From NCBI GenBank assembly GCA_045863035.1, contig BTUV01000006.1:1-64000 (forward strand): a stretch of 64,000 bases of DNA, given 5' to 3'. Source of the stretch: H2-BAC3 sp045863035. GTDB taxonomy: Bacteria > Bacteroidota > Ignavibacteria > Ignavibacteriales > Ignavibacteriaceae. The number at the start of each line of letters is the position of its first letter. Position 1 is the stretch's first letter. Under the pieces are notes generated by a model. That model was not told where the DNA came from. It did no database searches and saw only the letters and a program-made list of their open reading frames with translations. The translations under genes and the position numbers were made by a program. Positions 7,791 through 15,430 of the stretch are shown here, one piece after another.

Positions 7791-9851
7791 ATGGCCGAAT
7801 CTACTGAGACCATCCCACAGGTAAAACCTTATATCTCCCCGGCGGATTCATCCGTACCGGAATTTACCATGAAATCTATACTGCTTGGCGCACTCTTCGG
7901 AATTCTGTTTGGTGCAGCTACTGTATATCTTGCCTTAAAAGCAGGACTTACGGTTTCTGCCAGTATCCCGATAGCTGTTCTGGCAATATCGCTGGGAAGA
8001 AAATTTTTCAAAACAACTATTCTCGAAAATAATATCGTCCAGACAACCGGTTCAGCCGGAGAATCAATTGCTGCCGGTGTGGTTTTCACATTGCCGGCAT
8101 TTTTATTTATGTCCGCAAACGAGAACGGCGTGAGCGTTGGCGCTGAGTATTTTAACTACTGGACAATCTTTTTTCTGGCGATGTTCGGAGGTATCCTCGG
8201 AACATTAATGATGATCCCGCTGAGAAGGTCGCTCATCGTTAAGGAGCATAACACGCTTCCTTATCCTGAGGGTACCGCCTGTGCCTCTGTGCTCATTGCA
8301 GGTGAAAAAGGGGGCGACTTCGCAAAAACTGCTTATCAGGGTCTTGGGCTGGCTTTTCTTTATGCAGGTCTTCAGAAAATCTTTCATGTTATAGCTGAAG
8401 CCCCGTCTTTTATGACAGAGCAGGCGAATAAGTATTTCCCCTCAGCAAAAGTTCAGGGTGAAATTACTCCCGAATATATGGGTGTGGGATATATCATCGG
8501 TCCAAAGATTGCCGGTGTTCTTGTTGCCGGCGGTGTTTTTGCATGGCTCGGACTCATACCACTCCTTGCTACATTGGTTCCGGCTGAGGTTATTGCAGCC
8601 CAGTTGGTAAAACTTGGCTATCTTAAAGATATGGCTGTTGCCGGAGGTAAGGGAGGATGGGACCCGGTTACAAAAACATTCAGCGATTATTCCTCTGCTA
8701 TTTATTTTGCATACGTTCGCCAGATTGGTGCCGGTGCGGTAGCTGCGGGCGGTTTTATTACGTTACTCAAAACCCTCCCTACTATTGTCGCGTCTTTTAA
8801 GGACAGTGTTAAATCAATGAAAGAAAAAGGGGCAGATACTAAAGTTATCAGAACTGAGGATGATCTTTCATTCCTGACAGTTGTAGCCGGTAGCGTCGGG
8901 CTTGTAGTCCTGATGGCTATTCTGCCTCAGATTCCGGGTGACTCAATTCTCAGTAAATTCCTGATTGGAATACTGGTTGTTGTCTTCGGATTTTTCTTTG
9001 TAACAGTTTCCAGCCGAATAGTGGGTATAATCGGTTCAAGTTCTAACCCTATATCGGGTATGACCATCGCAACACTTATGGGTACTGCACTCATATTTAT
9101 TGCGGTCGGTTTTACCGGAAAGTTTTATGAGCCAATGGCACTGGTAGTCGGCGGTATGATTTGTATTGCAGCCGCTAATGCAGGCGCTACTTCACAGGAT
9201 TTGAAAACCGGTCACTTGGTCGGTGCAACGCCTAAATATCAGCAGTTAGCGTTGTTTATCGGGGCTATAGTCTCTTCAGTAGTGATTGGCGCTACGGTTC
9301 AGATACTTGATAAGCCAACCGCGGAAATGGCTGCTCAAGGTATTCAGCATGCAATCGGCAGTGAAAAGTTTCCGGCGCCTCAGGGAACCTTGATGGCCAC
9401 ACTTATTAAAGGCCTTCTTAGTTTTAACCTTGACTGGCAGTTTGTATTAGTCGGAGTATTTCTGGCTATCACTGTTGAACTCTGTGGTGTTAAATCACTC
9501 TCATTCGCAGTAGGAGCATATCTGCCGCTTTCAACTACGCTGCCGATTTTTATCGGCGGAGCAATTAAAGGATTTTCATCTTACGTTGCTAAGAAAAAAG
9601 GAGAAGCTGAAGAAGATGCAGAACTCGGTAAGGGAGCTTTATTCTCAACCGGTCTTGTTGCCGGTGGCGCTCTCTTTGGAGTAATTGTTGCGCTGCTTTC
9701 AGTAAATGATGATATAGCCGCGTTTATCGGTAAATTTAATGCCGAACCGGCCATCAGCGGCGCGTTAGGTCACGGCGGATATTATCTTCTCGGTGTGCTT
9801 TTCTTTGCCGCGATGGGATATATCCTCTTTAAGGTCTCAAGAAAGAAATAA
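7791..9851 (+). CDS. OPT-family oligopeptide transporter
   Basis: This 686-residue polytopic inner-membrane protein belongs to the OPT family, which imports oligopeptides (or metal chelates in the YSL branch) with protons. Marks are the N-terminal FTMKSILLGALFGILFGAA, ENNIVQTTGSAGESIAAGVVF, and LPYPEGTACASVL, the usual N-P/L-P-Y-P-E-G motif. Further on are SSNPISGMTIATL and NAGATSQDLKTGHLVGATP. About 14-16 hydrophobic segments can be seen. The start is supported by AAGGAG at 7777-7782. A terminator follows immediately, and downstream come a dipeptidase and an MFSD1-like carrier, so peptide import is the likely role. Confidence 0.92.
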   Translation: MAESTETIPQVKPYISPADSSVPEFTMKSILLGALFGILFGAATVYLALKAGLTVSASIPIAVLAISLGRKFFKTTILENNIVQTTGSAGESIAAGVVFTLPAFLFMSANENGVSVGAEYFNYWTIFFLAMFGGILGTLMMIPLRRSLIVKEHNTLPYPEGTACASVLIAGEKGGDFAKTAYQGLGLAFLYAGLQKIFHVIAEAPSFMTEQANKYFPSAKVQGEITPEYMGVGYIIGPKIAGVLVAGGVFAWLGLIPLLATLVPAEVIAAQLVKLGYLKDMAVAGGKGGWDPVTKTFSDYSSAIYFAYVRQIGAGAVAAGGFITLLKTLPTIVASFKDSVKSMKEKGADTKVIRTEDDLSFLTVVAGSVGLVVLMAILPQIPGDSILSKFLIGILVVVFGFFFVTVSSRIVGIIGSSSNPISGMTIATLMGTALIFIAVGFTGKFYEPMALVVGGMICIAAANAGATSQDLKTGHLVGATPKYQQLALFIGAIVSSVVIGATVQILDKPTAEMAAQGIQHAIGSEKFPAPQGTLMATLIKGLLSFNLDWQFVLVGVFLAITVELCGVKSLSFAVGAYLPLSTTLPIFIGGAIKGFSSYVAKKKGEAEEDAELGKGALFSTGLVAGGALFGVIVALLSVNDDIAAFIGKFNAEPAISGALGHGGYYLLGVLFFAAMGYILFKVSRKK

Positions 9852-9862
9852 TTTCGATTATG

Positions 9863-9900
9863 AAGGTCAGTCTGAATATCGGACTGACCTTTTTATTTTT
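9863..9900 (+). terminator. Rho-independent terminator after the OPT gene
   Basis: A perfect 10-bp stem, 9863-9872 (AAGGTCAGTC) with 9882-9891 (GACTGACCTT), has a 9-base loop and a run of T with one A. It separates the OPT transporter gene from pepD. It also argues against starting the dipeptidase at the in-frame ATG at 9860, which would put this hairpin inside the coding region. Confidence 0.88.
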
Positions 9901-9905
9901 TAACT

Positions 9906-9911
9906 CAGGAG
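9906..9911 (+). promoter_or_regulatory. Ribosome-binding site that sets the pepD start
   Basis: CAGGAG ends 5 bases before the ATG at 9917. It selects that ATG over the in-frame ATG at 9860, which would read through the terminator hairpin. Confidence 0.7.
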
Positions 9912-9916
9912 TAAAT

Positions 9917-11371
9917 ATGTCAGTACTTTCACATCTTCAACCGTCACTCATCTGGAAATATTTTGAAGAAATTACCAGATACCCTCGTCCTTCCAAACAG
10001 GAAGAAAAAATAGCTGCTTATATCGTTTCATTTGCCGAGCAGAATGGTCTGTCTTACAGGAAGGATGATATCGGCAACATTGTCATCAACAAACCTGCCA
10101 CAAAAGGGAGAGAAAAAGCTAAAGGTATAATTCTGCAGGGACATTTAGATATGGTCTGCGAAAAAAACAGGGGTGTAGAACATGATTTTGATAATGACCC
10201 GATCGATATATACATTGACGGCGACTATGTGAAAGCAAGGGGAACAACTCTCGGCGCTGATAACGGAATCGGAGTAGCTGCCGCGCTTGCCGTGCTTGCT
10301 GATGATTCATTCGAACATGGTCCGATTGAATGTCTTTTCACCCTTGATGAAGAAACCGGTCTTACAGGCGCTTCAAACATGACACCAAATTTTGTAAATG
10401 GAAAAATTCTGCTTAACCTTGACTCAGAAGCAGAAGGAGCACTCTTTATCGGTTGCAGCGGCGGAAAAAACACTACCGCAAAAATGACTTTTACAAAAGA
10501 GAAAGCTTCATCCGTTTTAAAGTTTTTTGAAGTAAGAGTTCAGGGACTTATCGGCGGTCATTCCGGTCTTGAAATTCATTCAGGCAGAGTAAATGCAATA
10601 AAAATTCTTACCAGAGCCCTCTATGCAGCCATTTCAAAATTTGAATTGCGCCTTATCTCAATTGAAGGCGGAAACAAACATAACGCAATACCACGTGAAG
10701 CTTTTGCAAAAGTAGCACTGCCTCCGGCTATGGCAGGAGATTTTATCAGATACTTAAAGGAGTTTAATGAGATGGTTTTTGCTGAGTCAAGCACAGTTGA
10801 AAAAAATCTGGTGGTAGATGCAGTTGAAACAGAACCCGCTGATCATCTTATGGATTATGTTACGACTGATAACCTGTTAAATGCACTTTATGCAGTACCG
10901 CATGGCGTCATCAAAATGTCAGCAGATATACCTGGTCTTGTTGAAACTTCAACAAATCTTGCAACTATAAAAACAAATGGCGATACTGTTGTGGTAGTAA
11001 CCAGCCAGAGAAGTTCAGTTGCTTCTGAGAACATGGATATTGTAAATACTGTTTCAGCACCATTCAAACTTGCTCAGGCAGACATCACCTATGGTGACGG
11101 ATACCCGGGATGGAAACCGAACCTGAATTCAGAAATTCTTGGCATTGTGGTTGACACTCACAAAAAGCTGTTTGGCAAAGAGCCGGAATTGAAAGCAATT
11201 CATGCAGGTCTTGAATGTGGCATTATTGGTGAAAAGAATCCCGGACTGGATATGATTTCTTTTGGTCCGACTATGTTTGATGTGCATTCACCTGACGAGC
11301 GCCTGAAGATCAGTTCCGTTCCTAATTTCTATAAACTGCTTACTAATGTGATAAGCAATATTCCCTATTAA
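9917..11371 (+). CDS. pepD: Cytosolic non-specific dipeptidase (aminoacyl-histidine dipeptidase)
   Basis: The 484-residue M20-family metallopeptidase has the length of E. coli PepD (485). It hydrolyses dipeptides, including Xaa-His, in the cytosol. Visible active-site motifs are LQGHLDMV (His metal ligand plus Asp), LGADNGIGVA (bridging Asp), LDEETGLTGA (catalytic Glu and Glu ligand) and LDSEAEG. A conserved C-terminal part carries HAGLECGIIGEK and FGPTMFDVHSPDE. I use the ATG at 9917, which has a good ribosome-binding site. The gene is followed 32 bases later by the MFSD1-like carrier gene, suggesting that imported or exchanged dipeptides are its substrates. Confidence 0.95.
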   Translation: MSVLSHLQPSLIWKYFEEITRYPRPSKQEEKIAAYIVSFAEQNGLSYRKDDIGNIVINKPATKGREKAKGIILQGHLDMVCEKNRGVEHDFDNDPIDIYIDGDYVKARGTTLGADNGIGVAAALAVLADDSFEHGPIECLFTLDEETGLTGASNMTPNFVNGKILLNLDSEAEGALFIGCSGGKNTTAKMTFTKEKASSVLKFFEVRVQGLIGGHSGLEIHSGRVNAIKILTRALYAAISKFELRLISIEGGNKHNAIPREAFAKVALPPAMAGDFIRYLKEFNEMVFAESSTVEKNLVVDAVETEPADHLMDYVTTDNLLNALYAVPHGVIKMSADIPGLVETSTNLATIKTNGDTVVVVTSQRSSVASENMDIVNTVSAPFKLAQADITYGDGYPGWKPNLNSEILGIVVDTHKKLFGKEPELKAIHAGLECGIIGEKNPGLDMISFGPTMFDVHSPDERLKISSVPNFYKLLTNVISNIPY

Positions 11372-11388
11372 TAATAAATTATTTAAAT

Positions 11389-11396
11389 GAGGAGAG
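11389..11396 (+). promoter_or_regulatory. Ribosome-binding site favouring a TTG start
   Basis: GAGGAGAG lies 7 bases before TTG 11404 and 13 bases before the ATG at 11410. The spacing favours the TTG as the start of the MFS gene. Confidence 0.6.
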
Positions 11397-11403
11397 CAGC
11401 AAT

Positions 11404-12681
11404 TTGAGTATGGTCAGTAAATCCGCCCACCCCTTCGAACGCTGGCTGGTGCTGATATTTGTCAGTGTCATGATGTTTGGCAATTATTATATCTATGACA
11501 GTATAGGTCCGATTGCTGATATGTTAAAAGAGGGGCTGGATTTTTCTGATGAAAATATCGGTCAGTTGTATTCTGTATATAGCATCGCTGCAATTGTTGT
11601 TCTCCTCATTGGCGGGGTAATTATTGATAAATATGGCACAAAGAAAACGACATTATTCTTTGGGGTGGTTTGCACTCTTTCAGCATTTATGATGGCGTTT
11701 TCGTCTGATTTGACGGTAATGCTCATAAGTCGTGTGGTTCTGGGTCTGGGTGCAGAACCAATGATTGTAGCAGTAACTACCGCGCTTGCAAAGTGGTTCA
11801 AAGGGAAAGAACTTGGTTTTGCTTTTGGTTTAAATCTTACGATAGCTCGTCTTGGATCAGTGGCAGCCGACAATTCACCTTCATGGGCTTCCGGCTGGTA
11901 TGGCTCGTGGCAGGAACCGCTTATGCTTGCAGGAATTATATCACTGACCTGTGTAGTCGGCGGGGTTGTATATTTTTGGTTAGAATCGCGCGCTGAAAAA
12001 AGAAAAGTGCTTGGTGAGGCCGGTGAAACCGACAAATTTGTTTTTAGTGATGTATTTAAATTCGGCTGGTCGTTTTGGTTTGTTGTTGCACTCTGCGTTA
12101 CATTTTATTCTGCTGTTTTCCCGTTCAGAAGTTTCGCGATTAAGTTTTTTATGGAAGCACATTCGTTGGGGAGGGAGTCAGCCGGTTTTCTTAATAGTGT
12201 CCTTCCGCTTTCCGCGATGTTTGCAACGCCGCTCTTCGGTCTTTTGGTTGACAAAGTAGGTAAAAGATCGATTTTTATGATGATTGGTTCGCTTTTTCTC
12301 ATGCCCGTCTTTTTTATTATGAGTTACACAACATTGCCATTATATATACCTGTAGCAATGATGGGAGTGGCTTTTTCATTGATACCGGCAGTAATGTGGC
12401 CATCAGTTGCTTACCTGGTTGACAGCAATAAACTGGGAACAGCTTATTCAGTTATGACGTTAATACAGCAAATTGGTCTTGCGCTTTTTAACTGGTTGAT
12501 AGGTATTGCAAATGATTCTCAGAAAGCCGGTCCGCAGAATCCGGAAGGATATAATCTGGGTATGTGGCTTTTCTCCATATTAGGGGTTCTTGGTCTTATT
12601 TTCTCCTTTGCACTCAGAGTATCTGAGGCGAAGAAAGGTTCAGGCGGACTTGATAGCAGCAGTGCAGTTCAAAAAGATTAA
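11404..12681 (+). CDS. MFSD1-like major facilitator transporter (candidate dipeptide carrier)
   Basis: This is a 425-residue, 12-helix MFS protein. Its motifs resemble animal MFSD1 more than ordinary sugar or drug carriers. They are FGNYYIYDSIG in helix 1, LYSVYSIAAIVVLLIGGVIID, FKGKELGFAFGLNLTIARLGS, VTFYSAVFPF, LFGLLVDKVGK and FSLIPAVMWPSVAYLV, then LGTAYSVMTLIQQIGLAL. MFSD1 of mammalian lysosomes is known as a dipeptide uniporter. This comparison is from memory, not alignment. The gene follows pepD (dipeptidase) by 32 bases, which supports a dipeptide substrate. The TTG start is preferred by its ribosome-binding site. A short, probably disordered tail ends the protein. Confidence 0.85.
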   Translation: MSMVSKSAHPFERWLVLIFVSVMMFGNYYIYDSIGPIADMLKEGLDFSDENIGQLYSVYSIAAIVVLLIGGVIIDKYGTKKTTLFFGVVCTLSAFMMAFSSDLTVMLISRVVLGLGAEPMIVAVTTALAKWFKGKELGFAFGLNLTIARLGSVAADNSPSWASGWYGSWQEPLMLAGIISLTCVVGGVVYFWLESRAEKRKVLGEAGETDKFVFSDVFKFGWSFWFVVALCVTFYSAVFPFRSFAIKFFMEAHSLGRESAGFLNSVLPLSAMFATPLFGLLVDKVGKRSIFMMIGSLFLMPVFFIMSYTTLPLYIPVAMMGVAFSLIPAVMWPSVAYLVDSNKLGTAYSVMTLIQQIGLALFNWLIGIANDSQKAGPQNPEGYNLGMWLFSILGVLGLIFSFALRVSEAKKGSGGLDSSSAVQKD

Positions 12682-12698
12682 CTTATAAGAGGTTCACC

Positions 12699-13472
12699 GT
12701 GAAAAAATTCATCATTCTCTTTGGTTTGTTGGTTCTTATGCAAACTTCATCTAATGCGCAGATTTGCTGCGGTTTTGAATCCTGCTTTTCACTTATGGGG
12801 CAGTTTGGCATCTCAGCAGGTTATGGAATCCAGGGTTATTCGGCTGACGGATTTAATGCATATATAGAACATTATAACAGAAAGAGAACTGCAACTTTAA
12901 CAAAGCAAATGGGGGAGTTTGGCAGTGCTCAGGTCTTCTGGTTTGGCGGCAAACTTTTTCAGTATTATTTATCTGAATCACGGATGTTAATCAACTCTCG
13001 TATTTTTATGCAGTTTACAAACGAAAAGGAGTATGCTGCGGCAGGGTCTGCTAAAAGAGAATTTACGGTAAATACGTCCACATTAGGATTTGGCTTTGGT
13101 CTTAATTATGTTTTCAGCGAAAATATGGATTTCAAAATTGTTGAACTCTATGGAACCATGACCACTGCGGGGCTCAAAAATGAGTTAATCGACCCGGCTA
13201 ACGGGAATACAAAGCAGGAACTTGAATCTCCTGAAGCTTCTTTTGGTGCTACTGTATATACCGGCTTTGTTTACTATCCGCTGCCTCCTAATATCGGGCT
13301 TGAGTTAAATCTTGGCTATAGCTTCTTCGATGTACCTGAAATGCAGTTCAAAAGTGGCGGAGCATATTTGCAGGTAAATGAAGATACCGCGCGCAGAATG
13401 GATAACTTTATCAGCGGTGGCGGATTTACCATTCAGGCAGTGCTGACAGTCGCATTCGGGGTGGATTTTTAA
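12699..13472 (+). CDS. Exported protein of unknown function, paralogue A (probable outer-membrane barrel)
   Basis: I do not recognise a named family. The 257-residue protein has a clear signal peptide (MKKFIILFGLLVLMQTSSNA, cut before QICCG). The mature part alternates polar and hydrophobic residues, with many Gly and aromatic residues, and ends in a phenylalanine (FGVDF), as outer-membrane beta-barrels often do. A CC pair and a third cysteine lie right after the cleavage site. It shares spaced motifs with the next gene: Gly-rich start, a YN pair, QMxxFG, and SGGFT near the end. The two are tandem duplicates between a dipeptide-type carrier and an aminopeptidase gene, so an envelope role in peptide uptake is a guess. 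Confidence 0.75.
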   Translation: MKKFIILFGLLVLMQTSSNAQICCGFESCFSLMGQFGISAGYGIQGYSADGFNAYIEHYNRKRTATLTKQMGEFGSAQVFWFGGKLFQYYLSESRMLINSRIFMQFTNEKEYAAAGSAKREFTVNTSTLGFGFGLNYVFSENMDFKIVELYGTMTTAGLKNELIDPANGNTKQELESPEASFGATVYTGFVYYPLPPNIGLELNLGYSFFDVPEMQFKSGGAYLQVNEDTARRMDNFISGGGFTIQAVLTVAFGVDF

Positions 13473-13484
13473 GTATCAGCTCAG

Positions 13485-14261
13485 GTGATGAAGAAATTTA
13501 GCACGGTATTTGTCTCAACAGCAATATGCATATTCCTTCTCTCCGGTGCATCTCGTCTTAATGCACAAGAGCTTGGATTCGGTTGTCTCGGGCTTGTCGG
13601 CGGGTTTGGCGGATATACATCTCAGGGGGTTCATACTGACGAGTTAAATGAGTTTATCACCAGATATAACAAGATTCATGAAGATTCACTTTACCAGGGG
13701 ATGGACCAATTTGGCAATCTGAAGGGATTCCGGCTCGGTTTAAACCTTCTCAGGCAAAATGTGAAGGGGATGATACTTACCTTTAAGGTTTTTTATGAAA
13801 ACCTGATTGAAAGAAAAACCGGAATTATCCTGGTTGCCTCACAGCAGGAAAATACTTTTACTGAATTGGCTATGAAAAATTTTGGTATCTGTATTGACAT
13901 CGGGACTAACCTAACCCGTTCCTTCAGTGTAAAGATTATTGATGCCACTATAGTCTTTAGCCAGATTCGATTTACTGAATCACTTCACAATCCATCAGGT
14001 CAGATAGTTAACTACGTATATACAGCAGAGGATGCACCCATTGGTGTTACACTTGGTACCGGATTTATTTTTGAACTGATAGATGATTATGTAAGTCTTG
14101 AGGGGTCAGCCGGATATATGTTCGTGGAAGCAGGAAGAATGATAACTACTGAGGGGAAATTCCTGAACAAAAGCTCAAGGTCGGCTGAAAAAATGAAATA
14201 TATTATTAATTCAGGGGGGTTCAACGCTACACTTCAGTTAAATATAGGAGTTTCACTCTGA
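13485..14261 (+). CDS. Exported protein of unknown function, paralogue B (probable outer-membrane barrel)
   Basis: The 258-residue product resembles the preceding gene in length and motif order: signal peptide ending LNAQELG, a Gly-rich N-terminus with one Cys, FITRYNK, GMDQFGNLKGF, a long middle, and INSGGFNATLQLNIGVSL at the end. Similarity is weak but collinear, pointing to an old tandem duplication. GTG (13485) and ATG (13488) are adjacent possible starts. The stop codon overlaps the ATG of the aminopeptidase gene by one base (TGATG), so the two are probably translationally coupled. Function is unknown; beta-rich composition suggests an outer-membrane or periplasmic place. Confidence 0.75.
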   Translation: MMKKFSTVFVSTAICIFLLSGASRLNAQELGFGCLGLVGGFGGYTSQGVHTDELNEFITRYNKIHEDSLYQGMDQFGNLKGFRLGLNLLRQNVKGMILTFKVFYENLIERKTGIILVASQQENTFTELAMKNFGICIDIGTNLTRSFSVKIIDATIVFSQIRFTESLHNPSGQIVNYVYTAEDAPIGVTLGTGFIFELIDDYVSLEGSAGYMFVEAGRMITTEGKFLNKSSRSAEKMKYIINSGGFNATLQLNIGVSL

Positions 14262-15220
14262 TGGCAAACAAACTTAAAAAAGCATCTGTTACGGCAATTC
14301 GTGACTGTATGGGCACAAAAAAAGATGAATCTGTATTAGTAATTTCAGATGTTAATAAACGTGAGATCGGGTTGTCTCTTTTTGAAACAGCGCGGGAACT
14401 GGGGCACAAAAGTCTTTATCTTGAGATGGCTCCGCTTAAAATAAACGGAGAAGAACCTTCGCCCGAAATAGCTGATATGATGAAGAGATACAGTGTTGTT
14501 CTGATACCAACAACAACCTCCTTAACTCATACAAAGGCCAGACGGGATGCCTCTGCTTTGGGTGTGCGGGTGGCTACTTTTCCTAATATCACAAAAGATA
14601 TTATGATCAGAGGGCTTACGGCCGATTATCATAAAATAACCGCCCTCTGCCGTAAAGTAAAAGAAAAATTAGAGACCGGCTCTCACATCAGAATAACAAC
14701 CAAACCCGGCACGGATATCAGTTTCTCGATTGCGGGGAGGAAGATTTATGAGTCGAAGGGGCTATTTCATGCAAAAGGGGAAAGTGGCAATCTTCCAACC
14801 GGCGAAACCTACCTTGCTCCTGTGGAAGGTACCGCTAATGGTACATTTGTAGTTGACGGTTCAATGGCCTCACTGGGCAAAATAACCGATACCCCTTTGG
14901 TTTTTCAGGTTAAAAACGGTGTTGCTGAGTCAATAACAGGGGGTAAATTTGCGGTAAAATTGAACAAAATGCTCGATGGAGTTGGTCCACTTGCAAGAAA
15001 TATCGCGGAATTCGGCATCGGAACCAATGAGAAGGTCAAAATAAGCGGTATTGTGCTTGAAGATGAAAAAGTGCTCGGTACAGTTCATATTGCCGTTGGA
15101 AATAACAAATCCATGGGGGGGGAAATCGATGTACCCATCCACCTTGACGGTGTTATCAGAAAGCCGGATGTGTATCTTGACGGCGAATTAATCATGAAAA
15201 AAGGAAAAATGTTGTTTTGA
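14261..15220 (+). CDS. M29-like aminopeptidase
   Basis: The 319-residue product resembles thermophilic (M29) aminopeptidases and PepS-like enzymes, cytosolic di-metal exopeptidases. The metal-site region is visible: SGNLPTGETYLAPVEGTANG (Glu ligand), NIAEFGIGTNEK (Glu), LGTVHIAVGNNKSMGG (His) and IHLDGVIRKPDVYLDG (His/Asp). The N-terminal half is the less conserved Rossmann-like part (LVISDVNK, LIPTTTSLTHTKARRDA). It is shorter than classical M29 enzymes (about 400), like many members annotated simply as aminopeptidase. It is coupled by a one-base overlap to the paralogue upstream and closes the peptide-use cluster. The related dioxygenase-like subfamily (NicX type) is the main alternative. 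Confidence 0.8.
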   Translation: MANKLKKASVTAIRDCMGTKKDESVLVISDVNKREIGLSLFETARELGHKSLYLEMAPLKINGEEPSPEIADMMKRYSVVLIPTTTSLTHTKARRDASALGVRVATFPNITKDIMIRGLTADYHKITALCRKVKEKLETGSHIRITTKPGTDISFSIAGRKIYESKGLFHAKGESGNLPTGETYLAPVEGTANGTFVVDGSMASLGKITDTPLVFQVKNGVAESITGGKFAVKLNKMLDGVGPLARNIAEFGIGTNEKVKISGIVLEDEKVLGTVHIAVGNNKSMGGEIDVPIHLDGVIRKPDVYLDGELIMKKGKMLF

Positions 15221-15430
15221 GGGTTTTCCCTTACTTTTTTACTCAAAGACATGCAATTTCCTGCATAAATTACTCTGATTTATACGAATCTCTCGCAATT
15301 TGATATGTATTTTTACTTGTTTTAATTAACCCATCGGGATATTTTGTAAGAATGAAATTTAAAATTATCGAATCATGATACTTGCTTCAATTCACAGAAA
15401 AATTTACTTCTCATTTTCGATTGATTGCCA
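15221..15430. other. Intergenic region before the long envelope operon
   Basis: About 210 AT-rich bases separate the aminopeptidase gene from the first gene of the envelope operon. I see no ORF, repeat or clear terminator. The operon promoter must lie here; I could not place it with confidence. Confidence 0.5.

Noticed and set aside
9860..9916. Longer N-terminus for PepD starting at the ATG at 9860
   Set aside because: It would translate through a perfect terminator hairpin (9863-9891). The added residues are unlike PepD, and the ATG at 9917 has a good ribosome-binding site.
12699..14261. One gene split by a frameshift instead of two paralogues
   Set aside because: Each half has its own signal peptide and a full set of the shared motifs, so they are tandem duplicates.
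15298..15335. Bacteroidota-type promoter (TTTG, about 19 bases, TAnnTTTG) before the long operon
   Set aside because: A TTTG is present, but the second element does not fit. AT-rich sequence gives such partial matches by chance.
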